A stretch of DNA of 64,000 nt from PALSA-505 sp963699015. Lineage in GTDB: Bacteria > Actinomycetota > Actinomycetes > Streptosporangiales > Streptosporangiaceae. The notes beneath the pieces were generated by a model that saw only the letters and a program-made list of their open reading frames with translations, was not told where the DNA came from and made no database searches. Positions 43,381 to 53,038 of the stretch are shown here, in pieces. The stretch spans positions 186,001 through 250,000 of the forward strand of contig CAVOSX010000006.1 in the NCBI GenBank assembly GCA_963699015.1, in the 5' to 3' direction. The position numbers were made by a program, and so were the translations under genes. Positions within the stretch are counted from its first letter, which is position 1, and each line of letters begins with the position of its first letter.

Positions 43381-46300
43381 GTGACCTATCCCGCGGACCG
43401 GGCGCGCCGGACGACGCTGGCGGGCCGGCTGGCCCGGCTGGGCTTCGCCGACGCCGCCCGCGCCGAGCGCATGGTCGGCGAGCTCAGGCTCGACGATCAG
43501 CTGATCGGTGCGCTGGGCGCCGCGGCCGATCCGGATCTGGCGCTGACCGGGCTGGCCCGGCTGCTGCCGACCGGCGACGGCGCCGCGCCCGGCCTGCGCT
43601 CGGCGCTGCGGGCCGGGCCGTCGTTCGCCCGCCGCGTGACCGCGGTCCTCGGCGCCAGCGCCGCGCTGGCCGAGCACCTGGCCCGCCACCCCGGCGACTG
43701 GCGCGTGCTGCACGGGCCGGCGCCCTGCGCCGGCCGGCGGCGGGGGAGCTGCGGGCGGCGCTGCTGCGGGCCGTCGGCGCGGCGCCCGGTGACGCCGAGC
43801 CGCACGCCGCCCCGGCGCCGGGCACCGACCCGGCCGTCCCGCTGTGCGCGGCCTACCGTCGCGCGCTGCTGCACCTGGCGGCCAGGGACCTCACCGGCGC
43901 GGTCACCGTGGACGAGACCGCGGCCGAGCTCGCCGACCTCGGCGCGGCCGCGCTGGAGGCGGCACTGGCCGTCGCCCGCTCGCAGCTGCCCGCAGGAGCG
44001 GCGCCGGCCCGGCTGGCCGTGATCGCGATGGGCAAGTGCGGCGGCCGGGAGCTCAACTATGCCAGCGACGTAGACGTGATCTTCGTCGCCGAGTCCGCTC
44101 CTGGCCAGCCCGAAGACGCCGCGCTGCGGACCGCGACCCGGCTGGCCGCCGCGACGATCCGGGTCTGCTCCCAGCCCACCAGCGAGGGCGTGATCTTCCC
44201 CGTCAACCCGAACCTGCGCCCCGAGGGTCGCAGCGGCCCGCTGGTACGGACGCTGGCCAGCCATCGCGCGTACTACGAGCGCTGGGCCAAGACCTGGGAG
44301 TTCCAGGCGCTGGTCAAGGCGCGCCCGGTGGCCGGCGACTCGGATCTCGGCCGCGGTTACGCCGAGGCCATCACCCCGCTGGTCTGGCAGGCCGCGCAGC
44401 GCGAGAACTTCGTCGAGGACGTGCAGGCCATGCGCCGCCGGGTGGAGCAGAGCCTGCCCGCCGCGCAGGCCGGCCGCGAGCTCAAGCTCGGTCCTGGCGG
44501 GCTGCGCGACATCGAGTTCACCGTGCAGCTGCTGCAGCTCGTGCACGGCCGCGCCGACGAGACGCTGCGCAGCCCGGCCACGCTGCCCGCCCTGGCCGCC
44601 CTGGCCGACGGCGGCTACGTCGGCCGCGACGATGCCGCCGCGCTCGCCGACGCCTACCGGTTCCTGCGCCGGGTGGAGCACCTGCTCCAGCTCTACCAGC
44701 TCCGCCGCACGCACTCGCTGCCGGACGACCCGCAGACGATCCGCAGGATCGGCAGGGCCATGCACCAGCCCGTTCTCCCGAACGGACCCGGGCCGGCCCA
44801 GGCGCGGCCGCCGGCCGATCCCGCGGCGGAATTCACCGCCCAGTGGCGGCGGCACGCGATCGAGGTAAGGCGGCTGCACGAGAAGCTCTTCTACCGCCCG
44901 CTGCTGCACGCGGCCGCGCGGCTGCCGGGTGAGGCGGCCCGCCTCGCGCCGGACGCGGCGCGGGCCCGGCTGGAGGCGCTCGGCTACACCGACCCGGCGG
45001 GGGCGCTGCGCCACATCGAGGCGCTGACCGCGGGGGTGTCGCGGCGGGCCGCCATCCAGCGCACGCTGCTGCCCGTGCTGCTGGACTGGTTCGCGGGCGC
45101 GGCCGAGCCGGACGCGGGACTGCTGGCCTTCCGCCAGGTCAGCGACGCGCTCGGGCAGAGCCCCTGGTACCTGCGGCTGCTCCGCGACGACACCAAGGTG
45201 GCCGAGCGGCTGGCCCGCATCCTGGCCTCAAGCCGGTACGCGGCCGGGCTGCTGCTGCGGGCCCCGGCGGCGGTCGCGATGCTGGCCGACGACGCCGAGC
45301 TGGCCGCAAGGCCGCAGGAGGCATTGCGGGCCGAGGCCGCCGCTGTGGTGCGAAGGCACGACGACGCCGAGGCCGCGGTGACCGCGGTACGCGCGATCCG
45401 GCGCCGCGAGCTGGTCCGCATCGCCGCGGCCGACCTGCTCGGGCTGGCCGGGCCGGCGCAGACCAGGCAGGCACTGACCAGCCTGGCCGCCGTCACCGTG
45501 GAGGCCGCCCTGGCCGCCGCGATCAGGAAGGTCGAGCTCGAGCTGCGCGCCCCGCTGCCGACCAGGATGTGCGTGGTGGCCATGGGCCGGTTCGGCGGCC
45601 ACGAGAGCGGCTACGCCAGCGACGCCGACGTGATGTTCGTGCACGACCCGCGGCCGGCCGCGGGGGCGGGCCAGCGGGAGCCGGCGGAGCCCGGCGGCGC
45701 CCGAGAGGCCAGGCTGGCGGGGGAGGGCGGCCTGGCCGGGGGGCGTGGCCTGGCGGGGGAGGACGGCCTGGCGGGGGAGCGCGGCGCGGCGGGCGATGGT
45801 GGCGAGCCTCTGGAGCGCGGCGCGGGCGAGGCGGCGACCCGGGCCGCGCACGCGGTCGCCGAGGAACTGCGCAGGCTGCTCGCCCTGCCCGCCCCCGACC
45901 CGCCGCTGCTCATCGACCCCGGCCTGCGCCCCGAAGGGCGCCAGGGCCCGCTGGTGCGCACGCTCGCCTCCTACCGGGCGTACTACCGCCGCTGGTCAGC
46001 AGGCTGGGAGGCGCAGGCCCTGCTGCGCGCCGAGCCGGTGGCCGGCGACGCCGATGTCGGCGCCAGGTTCAGCGCGCTGGCGGACGAGTTCCGCTACCCG
46101 GCCGGCGGGATCGACCAGGCCGACGCTCACGCACATCAGGAGGCTGAAGGCGCGGATGGAGGCCGAGCGGATACCGCGCGGCACCGACCCGGCGCTGCAC
46201 CTCAAGCTCGGCCCCGGCGGGCTGGCGGACGTGGAGTGGGTAGCCCAGCTGTTCCAGCTCCGGCACGCCTGCGCGACCCCGGCGCTGCGGACGACCCGCA

Positions 46301-46578
46301 CCCTGGATGCGCTGAACGCCGCGGCGACGGCGGGCCTGCTGGCCGAGGCCGACCGGGACATGCTGGCCGCGGCGTGGCAGCTGGCCGCCCGGATCAGGGA
46401 CAACCTGATGCTGGTCCGCGGCCGGGCCTCTGACGTGCTGCCCACCAGCCCCCCCGAGCTGTCCGCCGTCGCCCGGCTGACCGGGTACGGGCCTGGCGAA
46501 TCGCGCGCGCTGGTTGACGACTACCGGCGGACCGCGCGACGGGCGCGTTCGGTCGCGGAACGGGTTTTCTACGGCTGA
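43381..46578 (+). pseudogene. glnE: glutamine synthetase adenylyltransferase GlnE, two frameshifts
   Basis: Bifunctional adenylyl transferase/remover of about 1065 residues when joined. The first nucleotidyltransferase domain shows LAVIAMGKCGGRELNYASDV with DVIF, then PNLRPEGRSGPLVRTLASHR and GPGGLRDIEFTVQLLQL. The second shows MCVVAMGRFGGHESGYASDA with DVMF and GPGGLADVEWVAQLFQL. The N-terminus is in frame 1, the middle in frame 3 and the last 150 residues in frame 1 again. One base is missing near 43720 (LHGP then ALRRPAAGELRAAL) and one is extra near 46125. It controls GlnA1 activity and is normally important, which favours sequencing error. A Gly-rich repeat is inserted in the second half. 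Confidence 0.9.
45714..45785 (+). repeat. 4 x 18-bp repeat encoding LAGEGG-type units in glnE
   Basis: Four 18-bp units starting CTGGC (45714, 45732, 45750, 45768) encode LAGEGG, LAGGRG, LAGEDG and LAGERG. They form the core of a low-complexity insert of about 50 residues. The insert follows the DVMFVHDP motif of the second nucleotidyltransferase domain, where relatives have a short loop. Confidence 0.85.
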
Positions 46579-46588
46579 CCGACGCCGG

Positions 46589-47452
46589 TCACAGCCGGCC
46601 GTAGGCGCGCAGCGTGTGCAGCGCTTCTACCGTGCGCGCGCCCCGCCACTCCTGCTCGGCGGCGGGCGACCAGGCCATCCAGTTGAACGTCCAGCCGCCG
46701 TCGTCACGCTGGGCGCGGGCCAGGTGGTCCAGGTGCTCGTCCAGCACGGCGCCGTCGAACAGGCTGCTGGCAAGGCCCGGCGACGGCGCGTAGTCGAGCG
46801 GCCCGTGCGCCTCGCCGGGCGCGTCCGGGTCCAGCGCGACCAGGCCCAGCTTGAACAGCAGCTCGCCGATGCTCTCCAGGGCGTGGCCGGCTCGCGCCCG
46901 GTCCGGGACATGATCGAGGAACCGGAGCACGCCACGCAGGTCATACGGGCCAGCCTCCGACAGCCCGTCGATCCGCGACCACATCACCCCGGTTGCCTGC
47001 TCCAGCCACGGATGCCGCACCCCGCGGGCATGCAGCGTCCCGGCGATGAGGCCGGTGGTGGCGAGCGAGACGGGCCTGCCCTGCTCGGGCACCCACCACG
47101 GCGCGCGCGGCCAGCCCTCGATCGAGGGATCTACGGAGACAGCGCCGCCTTCGGCAGGCGCGGTGGCCTGCAGCCAGTCACAGGCGGCCGCGGCCATCTC
47201 GCCGGACCAGGCGTCGGCCTCGTGCATGATGCGCAGCGCCTGGTCGACGGCGAGCGGCTGGCTGCCCGGAGCCCGGCCGTCGGGCTCCAGTGCCTGCCCG
47301 AATCCTCCGTCCGGGTTGCGGTAGGCGGCGACCGCGTCGCGGACCGGCTGGCCCTGGCCGTCGCGCATCAGCCGCTCGAACCTGCGCCGTTCGATGACCC
47401 GGCCGTGCGCGGCGATGAACCGTTCTGCAGCGTCAATATCGGGAATGCTCAT
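46589..47452 (-). CDS. prenyltransferase/squalene-cyclase-like alpha-toroid protein
   Basis: 287 residues. Repeated motifs of the terpenoid cyclase/protein prenyltransferase toroid are visible: AYRNPDGGFGQALEPDGRA near residue 43 and AQRDDGGWTFNWMAWSPAAE near 250, with QALRIMHEADAW and SLATTGLIAGTLHARG between. Catalytic DDTA or DXDD motifs of true cyclases are not seen, so enzymatic activity is doubtful. Orphan proteins of this type are common in actinomycetes. The ATG at 47450-47452 is chosen over an upstream one because the added residues are Gly-rich and unlike the family. Convergent with glnE, 10 bp apart. Confidence 0.75.
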   Translation of the reverse strand: MSIPDIDAAERFIAAHGRVIERRRFERLMRDGQGQPVRDAVAAYRNPDGGFGQALEPDGRAPGSQPLAVDQALRIMHEADAWSGEMAAAACDWLQATAPAEGGAVSVDPSIEGWPRAPWWVPEQGRPVSLATTGLIAGTLHARGVRHPWLEQATGVMWSRIDGLSEAGPYDLRGVLRFLDHVPDRARAGHALESIGELLFKLGLVALDPDAPGEAHGPLDYAPSPGLASSLFDGAVLDEHLDHLARAQRDDGGWTFNWMAWSPAAEQEWRGARTVEALHTLRAYGRL

Positions 47453-47563
47453 GCCGCCCATCCCAGCACCCCCCCGGCTGCCCGTCTTGAACGAATCGGC
47501 CATCCCCACCCAACCCTCCCCACCCCTCCCTGGCCCGCCACCCCTCCCCGCCCCCGTCAGCCC

Positions 47564-47641
47564 ATGATCATTTCAACTTTTCATGCGGTGCGACCAATTG
47601 ATGTCCCGTTTTATCCTGGTATGTGGGTGCGCTGCGCATGA
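47564..47641 (+). repeat. dispersed intergenic element, copy B
   Basis: 78-bp segment starting ATGATCATTTCA and containing CATGCGGT, homologous to copy A at 34363-34437. The end arms TCATGCG (47581-47587) and CGCATGA (47635-47641) are inverted repeats. It lies upstream of an AraC-family gene and might include part of that gene's promoter. Confidence 0.6.
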
Positions 47642-47674
47642 TAAGTCGTCGGTAGGGGGTGCCAGACTGGAGCG

Positions 47675-48403
47675 GTGGAGCTGAGGCCGGGTTACCGGGA
47701 GTGGGCGCCGCCTGCTGCGCTGCGGCCGGCGGTGAGCTGCCTGTGGACGTCGGTGGTGCCTGCCGGCGGGCAGACGCTCGTCCTGCCCGACGGCTGCTCC
47801 GATCTGATCTGGCAGGCCGGCGCGGGGGCCCATGTCGCGGGCCCGGACACCGGGCCGGCCCCGGCGGTGCTGCCGTCCGGCACGGTCCTGGTCGGCGTGC
47901 GGTTCGGCCCGGGCGCCGGCGGGCCCGCCCTGGGGCTTCCGCTCACCGAGCTGCGTGACCGGCGGGTGGATCTGACCGACCTGCTTCCCGGGCTGGCCAG
48001 GCGGCTGCCGGGCGACCTGTCGCCGGGCGCGGCGCTCGGCCGGCTCATCGAGCTGACCGCCGGGCTGGTGTCCGAGGGACCGCCGGACGCGCTGGTCAGC
48101 CACGGCGCGCGGCTGCTGGCCGTCTCGCGCGAGCGCACCGACGAGCTGGCCCGCGATCTCGGGGTCAGCGACCGTCAGTTCCGCCGCCGCTGCCAGGACG
48201 CGGTCGGGTACGGGCCCAAGACACTGCACCGGGTGCTGCGATTCCGCCGCTTCGTCTCGAGCATCGACGCCGCGGACGGCGGTGTGGACCTGGCCCGGGT
48301 CGCGGCCGAGGCGGGCTATGCCGACCAGGCGCACCTGACCAGGGAGAGCGTCCGCCTGGCCGGGCTGCCGCCCGCCGCCCTGATCCGGGCTCGCCGGGCC
48401 TGA
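47675..48403 (+). CDS. AraC-family regulator (DUF6597-type N-terminus)
   Basis: 242 residues from GTG 47675. The N-terminal sensing domain begins ELRPGYREWAPPAALRPAVS and has LVLPDGCSDLIWQAG, the conserved 'PDGC.DLIW' motif of the DUF6597 group. The C-terminal AraC domain shows DELARDLGVSDRQFRRRCQD, then VAAEAGYADQAHLTRESVRL, with the usual two helix-turn-helices. The target is unknown; the gene stands alone, with the dispersed element B in its upstream region. Confidence 0.9.
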   Translation: MELRPGYREWAPPAALRPAVSCLWTSVVPAGGQTLVLPDGCSDLIWQAGAGAHVAGPDTGPAPAVLPSGTVLVGVRFGPGAGGPALGLPLTELRDRRVDLTDLLPGLARRLPGDLSPGAALGRLIELTAGLVSEGPPDALVSHGARLLAVSRERTDELARDLGVSDRQFRRRCQDAVGYGPKTLHRVLRFRRFVSSIDAADGGVDLARVAAEAGYADQAHLTRESVRLAGLPPAALIRARRA

Positions 48404-48412
48404 CCGCGCTGC

Positions 48413-49321
48413 CTATCCGGGCTCGGCGATCATCGCGGTGCCGATCCGCCGGAAGCCGAGGCCGGCGTAGATCCGGGCCACCGCGCCGTCCGAAGCGGAC
48501 AGGAATACCGTGCGGGTGCCGGCCATGGCCTGGACGGCGAGTTCCGCGGTCACCGCCGCGCCCAGCCCCTGCCTGCGCGCGCTCGGCAGCGTGCCTACCC
48601 CGGTGATCTCGGCGACGTCGCCCGCCGACTGGCAGCTTCCCGCGGCCAGCGGCCCATCGTCATCGAACGCGGCTGCCAGCACGGAGCGCCCGGCGGCCAG
48701 CGTTTCGCGCATCCGGGACAGGCTCGCCTGGCCTCTCTCGGCCGCCAGCTTGTCCCGTTCGGCCGTGCCCGCGAGGCCGACTGCGGTGCCCGGGTGCGCG
48801 AACGCCACGTCAGGGACCGCGACGACGTGAGCGAGGTCCGGCTCGTCCCAGCGGACCGTGCGGACGACCACGCCGCGCGGCAGCCTGGTCCGCCCTGGCG
48901 GGGTATGCAGGGTCATCAGCGGGTGGGCGGTCATCGTCAGGCCGGCCCCGGCGGCGACCGCGGTGAGGTCGGGCGCCGCCTGCTCGATCCACTCGAAGGA
49001 CTCGGGGATGCCGAGCTCGCGCTGGCGGGCCCGCACCCGGCGCACGTCGGCTACGGTTATCGGGCCCCGCGGTCCCCACTTCGGCCTGGCGTAGTACGGC
49101 CACCCGGGCCCTTCGGTCACGAAGAGCACGAGCGGGCCATGCCGCTCGGCGCGGGCACGCTCCCTCGGAACCGTGTCGCAGAACCTGTCGATCCGGGCGA
49201 TGACCGTCTCATCGGCCGCGGGCAAGCCTGCGCCCCCGAGCCCGTCTTCCCGGTCGGTCAAGCCTGTCCGCCTTCCGCTCGCGCCGTCACCACGGCGGCC
49301 CGCGCCGGCGGGCCGAGACAT
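48413..49321 (-). CDS. GNAT-family N-acetyltransferase
   Basis: 302 residues from the ATG at 49319-49321; a TTG at 49261 with GGAAGG upstream is an alternative that drops a disordered 20-residue leader. The C-terminal GNAT domain has the acetyl-CoA loop SARRQGLGAAVTAELAVQAM, preceded by DVAEITGVGTLP, and ends SDGAVARIYAGLGFRRIGTA. The N-terminal half (FCDTVPRERARAERHGPLVL, then WPYYARPKWG) is a second, degenerate GNAT-like domain. Relatives are poorly characterised. Convergent with the AraC gene. Confidence 0.87.
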   Translation of the reverse strand: MSRPAGAGRRGDGASGRRTGLTDREDGLGGAGLPAADETVIARIDRFCDTVPRERARAERHGPLVLFVTEGPGWPYYARPKWGPRGPITVADVRRVRARQRELGIPESFEWIEQAAPDLTAVAAGAGLTMTAHPLMTLHTPPGRTRLPRGVVVRTVRWDEPDLAHVVAVPDVAFAHPGTAVGLAGTAERDKLAAERGQASLSRMRETLAAGRSVLAAAFDDDGPLAAGSCQSAGDVAEITGVGTLPSARRQGLGAAVTAELAVQAMAGTRTVFLSASDGAVARIYAGLGFRRIGTAMIAEPG

Positions 49322-49695
49322 CGGCCGGCCGCGGGTCGAGGTCGATGATAATTCCCCCGCGGGCGACGGCGAGCTCACCGGGCGGCCGCTCGCGCGCTTG
49401 GCACGATCAAAGCCGGCTTCCGGCTCGTCGCCGATCACGGCGCGGCCCGGGCCCGCGGCCGGCCTGCACCCGGCCGCTGCGGATCATGCTCATCGGGACA
49501 GGGACGGCCGGAACCTGGCCGCTGGCCGTCCTGACTCCCTGGCGGTGCGCTTCGCGTCCGGCTATGGCTTGCACCTGGCGGTCGCCGGCCTGGCGGACGT
49601 AGATTGCAGCCGAGCGCGATCATTCCGGGCTGGCCGGAGCTAGCCCACAATGAGCTGACCGGGCGTCGATCCCGGCCAGCCGCGCAGGGGGTGTC
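49322..49695. other. intergenic region, 374 bp, no gene recognised
   Basis: Lies between the divergent GNAT and DUF3048 genes. Short open frames exist on both strands but have no recognisable product. A long minus-strand extension of the GNAT frame (to 49438) reads as low-complexity Ser/Gly/Pro sequence. Promoters for both flanking genes are expected here, but I cannot point to convincing boxes. Confidence 0.5.
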
Positions 49696-50722
49696 ATGAG
49701 GTGGACCAGGAGGACGACGGTCGTGGCCGCGTCGTCTGCGGTCGTCGCGGCCGCCGGCCTGGCCACAGGATTCCTCCTCGTATCCGGCCAGCCCCCGCGC
49801 CGCGCCCGCGCCGGCCGCGCCGGCGGCGCCGGCCACGCAGCCTGCGAGGCCGGTGCACAAGGCCGACGGCCCGTTGCGCTCGCCGCTGACCGGCGAGCGG
49901 GTGAAGAAGCTGCGCACCGTCCTGGCGGTGAAGATCGACAACATCGTGCTGGCCCGGCCGCAGACCGGGCTCACCCAGGCTGACCTGGTGTACGTGCTGC
50001 CCGTAGAGGGCGGCCTGAGCCGCTTCATGGCGGTCTTCTCCTCGCACCCGCCCCGCGTCATCGGCCCGGTGCGCAGCGCCAGGGAGGACGACCTGCAACT
50101 GCTGCGCCAGTTCGGCCGCCCGGCATTTGCCTATTCCGGCGCCCAGCCGCAGCTGCTCAAGGTGGTGGAACGGGCCAGGGTCGCCGGCCTCTACGCCGGC
50201 CTGGTGGGCGGGTACTTCCGCGACAACAGCCGCATTGCCCCGTACAACCTGTACGCACGGACCAAGCGGCTGCTGGCCGAGGCCAAGGGCGCGAGCAAGG
50301 CGCACGACATCGGGTTCCGGTTCGGTCATGCGCCCGCCGGCGGCCAGGCCAGGGCGTCGGCGTCGGTCTCCTATCCCGCTGCCTCGTTCCGCTTTACCTG
50401 GTCGCGGTCGAAGGGCCGCTGGCTGGTGTGGATGGACGGCAAGCGCGCGGCGAGCACCGAAGGGAGCCAGCTTTCGGCCGCCACCGTGGTCATCCAGCGC
50501 ACGATCGTGAGCACGTCGCGGTTCCTCGAGTGGCCCGGCATCCGGCCGCCCTTCGCCCGCAGCATCGGGTCCGGCTCGGCCCTGGTGCTGCGGGACGGCC
50601 ACGCTTATCACGCCCGCTGGTCGAGGCCGCACGGCCGCGACGGCACGACCTTCACCGCCGATTCCGGTCAGCCGATGACCTTCGCTCGCGGCCCGGTCTG
50701 GATCGTGCTCGCCCCCCGCTGA
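49696..50722 (+). pseudogene. DUF3048 (YerB-like) exported protein, one frameshift in the leader
   Basis: The N-terminal frame gives a signal/anchor peptide (MRWTRRTTVVAASSAVVAAA, then GLATGFLLVSG). The DUF3048 body starts in the next frame: SPLTGERVKKLRTVLAVKID, ADLVYVLPVEGGLSRFMAVF, PRVIGPVRSAREDDLQLLRQ and a C-terminal domain ending GPVWIVLAPR. One extra C at about 49788-49789 separates them; removing it gives VSGSPRAAPAPAAPA, a normal spacer. The family (Bacillus YerB) is exported and of unknown function. GGGGG precedes the ATG. A hairpin at 50748-50778 follows. Confidence 0.8.
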
Positions 50723-50747
50723 TCGCCCGGCTGGCCGGCCAGCTACA

Positions 50748-50778
50748 CCCTGGGTGGCAGGTGAGGTTCCACCCAGGG
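50748..50778 (+). terminator. 10-bp perfect hairpin after the DUF3048 gene
   Basis: CCCTGGGTGG (50748-50757) pairs perfectly with CCACCCAGGG (50769-50778) across an 11-base loop, 25 bp after the stop codon. Confidence 0.65.
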
Positions 50779-50854
50779 GCTGATGCGCCGTCGTTCCGGC
50801 GCCGCCACGATGGATGTGAGCGGGACCAGGACTCAGGCGGACAGGGGGTGCGGG

Positions 50855-51340
50855 ATGGACGGCCGGGAGAGAATGCGAGCCTCGGACCATGATCGGCAGC
50901 AGGTTGTGGACCGGCTGCGTGAGGCCGTGCAGGATGGCCGCCTGCAACTGGACGAGTTCGATGACCGGATGGGGCTCGCCTACCAGGCGCTGACCTATGG
51001 CGATCTCGCGCCGCTGTGCGCCGATCTGCCGGCCGGCTCGAAGGCGAGGCAGCAGACGGCTCCGCCCGCCCCCGCGGTGCCGGTGCGCGGCTCGCGCCGG
51101 GGTGCCCTCGCCGGCCTGCCGACGACGCTCAAGGTGCTGTGGACGATCTGGCTGGCCGCCGTGTCGATCAACGTCGTGGTCTGGGTCCTGGTCAGCGCCA
51201 CGACCGGCCACCTGCTGTATCCCTGGCCGCTTTGGGTCGCAGGTCCCTACGGGGCCGCGCTGTTCGCCGTCTCGGCCGGTGCCACGCAGATCCGGCGCAG
51301 TCGCCTGGGCGCCGTCCGGCGCCGGCCGGTGAAGGCCTGA
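50855..51340 (+). CDS. DUF1707 domain membrane protein
   Basis: 161 residues from the ATG at 50855 (GGGGG seven bases upstream); an ATG at 50873 beginning MRASDHDRQQ, with GGGAGA upstream, is equally plausible. The DUF1707 domain is RASDHDRQQVVDRLREAVQD followed by GRLQLDEFDDRMGLAYQALT. The C-terminal half has two membrane helices (WTIWLAAVSINVVVWVLVSA; YGAALFAVSAGATQI). These proteins are common in actinobacteria, sometimes linked to envelope stress, and otherwise uncharacterised. Confidence 0.87.
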   Translation: MDGRERMRASDHDRQQVVDRLREAVQDGRLQLDEFDDRMGLAYQALTYGDLAPLCADLPAGSKARQQTAPPAPAVPVRGSRRGALAGLPTTLKVLWTIWLAAVSINVVVWVLVSATTGHLLYPWPLWVAGPYGAALFAVSAGATQIRRSRLGAVRRRPVKA

Positions 51341-51440
51341 TCCAGCCGTCCCATTGGCCTAGTAACACAGGGCCCGATTGGCCCTGGATGACGAGCCATT
51401 CTCACCATAGCGTGGGCGCACAGCACCACACGGAGGATCC

Positions 51441-51893
51441 ATGCGCCAGGCGACATCCGAACCTATCCGGCCTATCGACCCCGACCGCGTGCCGTGGATC
51501 CCGGCCGGGCCCGGCACGTGGTTCCGCCCGCTGCGCTTCACCGCCGGCGGCTGGTCTGAGCTGATACGGCTCGACCCGGGCAGCACCGTGACGACGCACC
51601 GCCACACCGGTGAGGTACATGCGATCAACCTCGCTGGTACCCGTGAGATCTTCGGCACCGGCGAGCGGGTAGGGCCCGGCAACTACGTGTACGAGCCCGC
51701 CGGCACCGTGGACGGATGGGGAGCGATCGGCGACGAGCCATGCGTGGTGCACATCAAGGTCGTCGGCAGCATCGAGTATCTCGGCCGGAACGGCCAGGTC
51801 ATCGAGTCCGTCAACGCGGAAACCCGGCGCGCGCGGTACCTCGCCTGGTGCCGGGAGCACGGCGTGCGCCCGGCGGAGCAGATCCTGGGCTGA
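51441..51893 (+). CDS. cupin-domain protein (2,4'-dihydroxyacetophenone dioxygenase-like)
   Basis: 150 residues. A single cupin barrel has the metal ligands in TTHRHTGEVHAINLAGT (two His then a further His) and the second motif GNYVYEPAGTVDGWGAIGDE. The N-terminal WIPAGPGTWFRPLRF is typical of the 2,4'-dihydroxyacetophenone dioxygenase group, iron enzymes that cleave aromatic ketones. Many actinobacterial homologues have unknown substrates. CGGAGG precedes the ATG. It stands alone, 85 bp before the next MDR gene. Confidence 0.87.
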   Translation: MRQATSEPIRPIDPDRVPWIPAGPGTWFRPLRFTAGGWSELIRLDPGSTVTTHRHTGEVHAINLAGTREIFGTGERVGPGNYVYEPAGTVDGWGAIGDEPCVVHIKVVGSIEYLGRNGQVIESVNAETRRARYLAWCREHGVRPAEQILG

Positions 51894-51977
51894 CCCGCCG
51901 GAACCGGCGGACGTCCGCAGCGCGCGGCTAGCCTTGGACGGGTTTCGCGCCGATTGGACCCGGAAAGGACACCGCCC

Positions 51978-52901
51978 ATGACTGAGCCTGTCCGCATGAT
52001 GCGCGCTATGTGCGCGTCGAGCCCTGACCCGGGCAGCCTGACCAGCCAGAGCGTCCCGGTCCCGGATCCCCGGCCGGGTGAAGTGCTGGTTGAGGTCCGC
52101 GCCACCGCTATCACCGCCGGCGAGCTCGCCTGGCCGGAAAGCTGGCCCGCCATCCCCTGCCATGACCTGTCCGGGGTCGTGGCTGCGACCGGGCCCGGGG
52201 CCGCCAGCTGGCAGCCCGGCGACGAAGTTTACGGCCTGGTCGGTTTCGACCGCCCCGGGGCCGCCGCCGAGTACGTCACCGCGCCCGCCGCCGACCTGGC
52301 CGCCAAGCCGGCCCTCGTGGATCACCTCGCCGCCGCCGCGGTTCCGCTCGGCGCACTCACCGCCTGGCAGGCCCTGCATCAGCACGCGCTGCTGCAGCCG
52401 GGGCAGCACGTCCTGGTTCACGGCGGCGCCGGCGGCGTCGGCGCCTACGCCGTCCAGCTCGCGGCGGTGCACGGCGCCCGGGTGACCGCGACGGCGTCAG
52501 CGCGGGATCTCGCCTTCGTGGCCGCGCTCGGCGCCCGCGACGTCCTTGACTACTCCGGCCGGTTCGAAGACCAGGTAAGCGACGTGGACGTGGTGGTCGA
52601 TCCGGTCGGCGGCACCACCACCGCCCGTTCCTGGCCGACGCTGCGCAGCGGCGGGATCCTGGTCGCGATCGCCGAGGAGCCCGACTCCGGCCACGGCGGC
52701 CGCGCCGACGTCCGCAGCGTGTACTTCGTGGTCAGCCCCGACGGCGGCCAGCTACGGGAACTGGCCAGCCTGATCGACAAACAGCAGCTGCGCCCGGCCG
52801 CCTCGGCGGTCTTCGACCTGGACGCCCTGCCCGAAGCCTTCCTCGCCCCGCGCGCAGGCCGCCCCCCGGGCAAGGTGATCATCAGGGTCGGCCGCTTCTG
52901 A
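51978..52901 (+). CDS. MDR-superfamily NADP-dependent oxidoreductase
   Basis: 307 residues. The GroES-like domain begins MTEPVRMMRAMCASSPDPGS. The Rossmann site is HGGAGGVGAYAVQLAAVHGA, and the C-terminus is AGRPPGKVIIRVGRF. Zinc ligands are absent. It is the fourth MDR enzyme in the window and resembles the 1241 gene's class more than the 34-36 kb pair. GGAAAGGA precedes the ATG at 51978. It is 137 bp upstream of the pterin operon in the same orientation and could belong to it. Confidence 0.87.
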   Translation: MTEPVRMMRAMCASSPDPGSLTSQSVPVPDPRPGEVLVEVRATAITAGELAWPESWPAIPCHDLSGVVAATGPGAASWQPGDEVYGLVGFDRPGAAAEYVTAPAADLAAKPALVDHLAAAAVPLGALTAWQALHQHALLQPGQHVLVHGGAGGVGAYAVQLAAVHGARVTATASARDLAFVAALGARDVLDYSGRFEDQVSDVDVVVDPVGGTTTARSWPTLRSGGILVAIAEEPDSGHGGRADVRSVYFVVSPDGGQLRELASLIDKQQLRPAASAVFDLDALPEAFLAPRAGRPPGKVIIRVGRF

Positions 52902-53038
52902 CCTGCCGCAACGTACCGCCGAGGATCGTTGGCTGTGATCGGGTCTGACCGGCGCTCTGCCGTCGCGGCAGGCTCCGAAGGGAAAGCTCGCCTGCGTGAT
53001 CTATCGTTAGTGAAAGCTCCCGAAAGAGGACGACGCTG

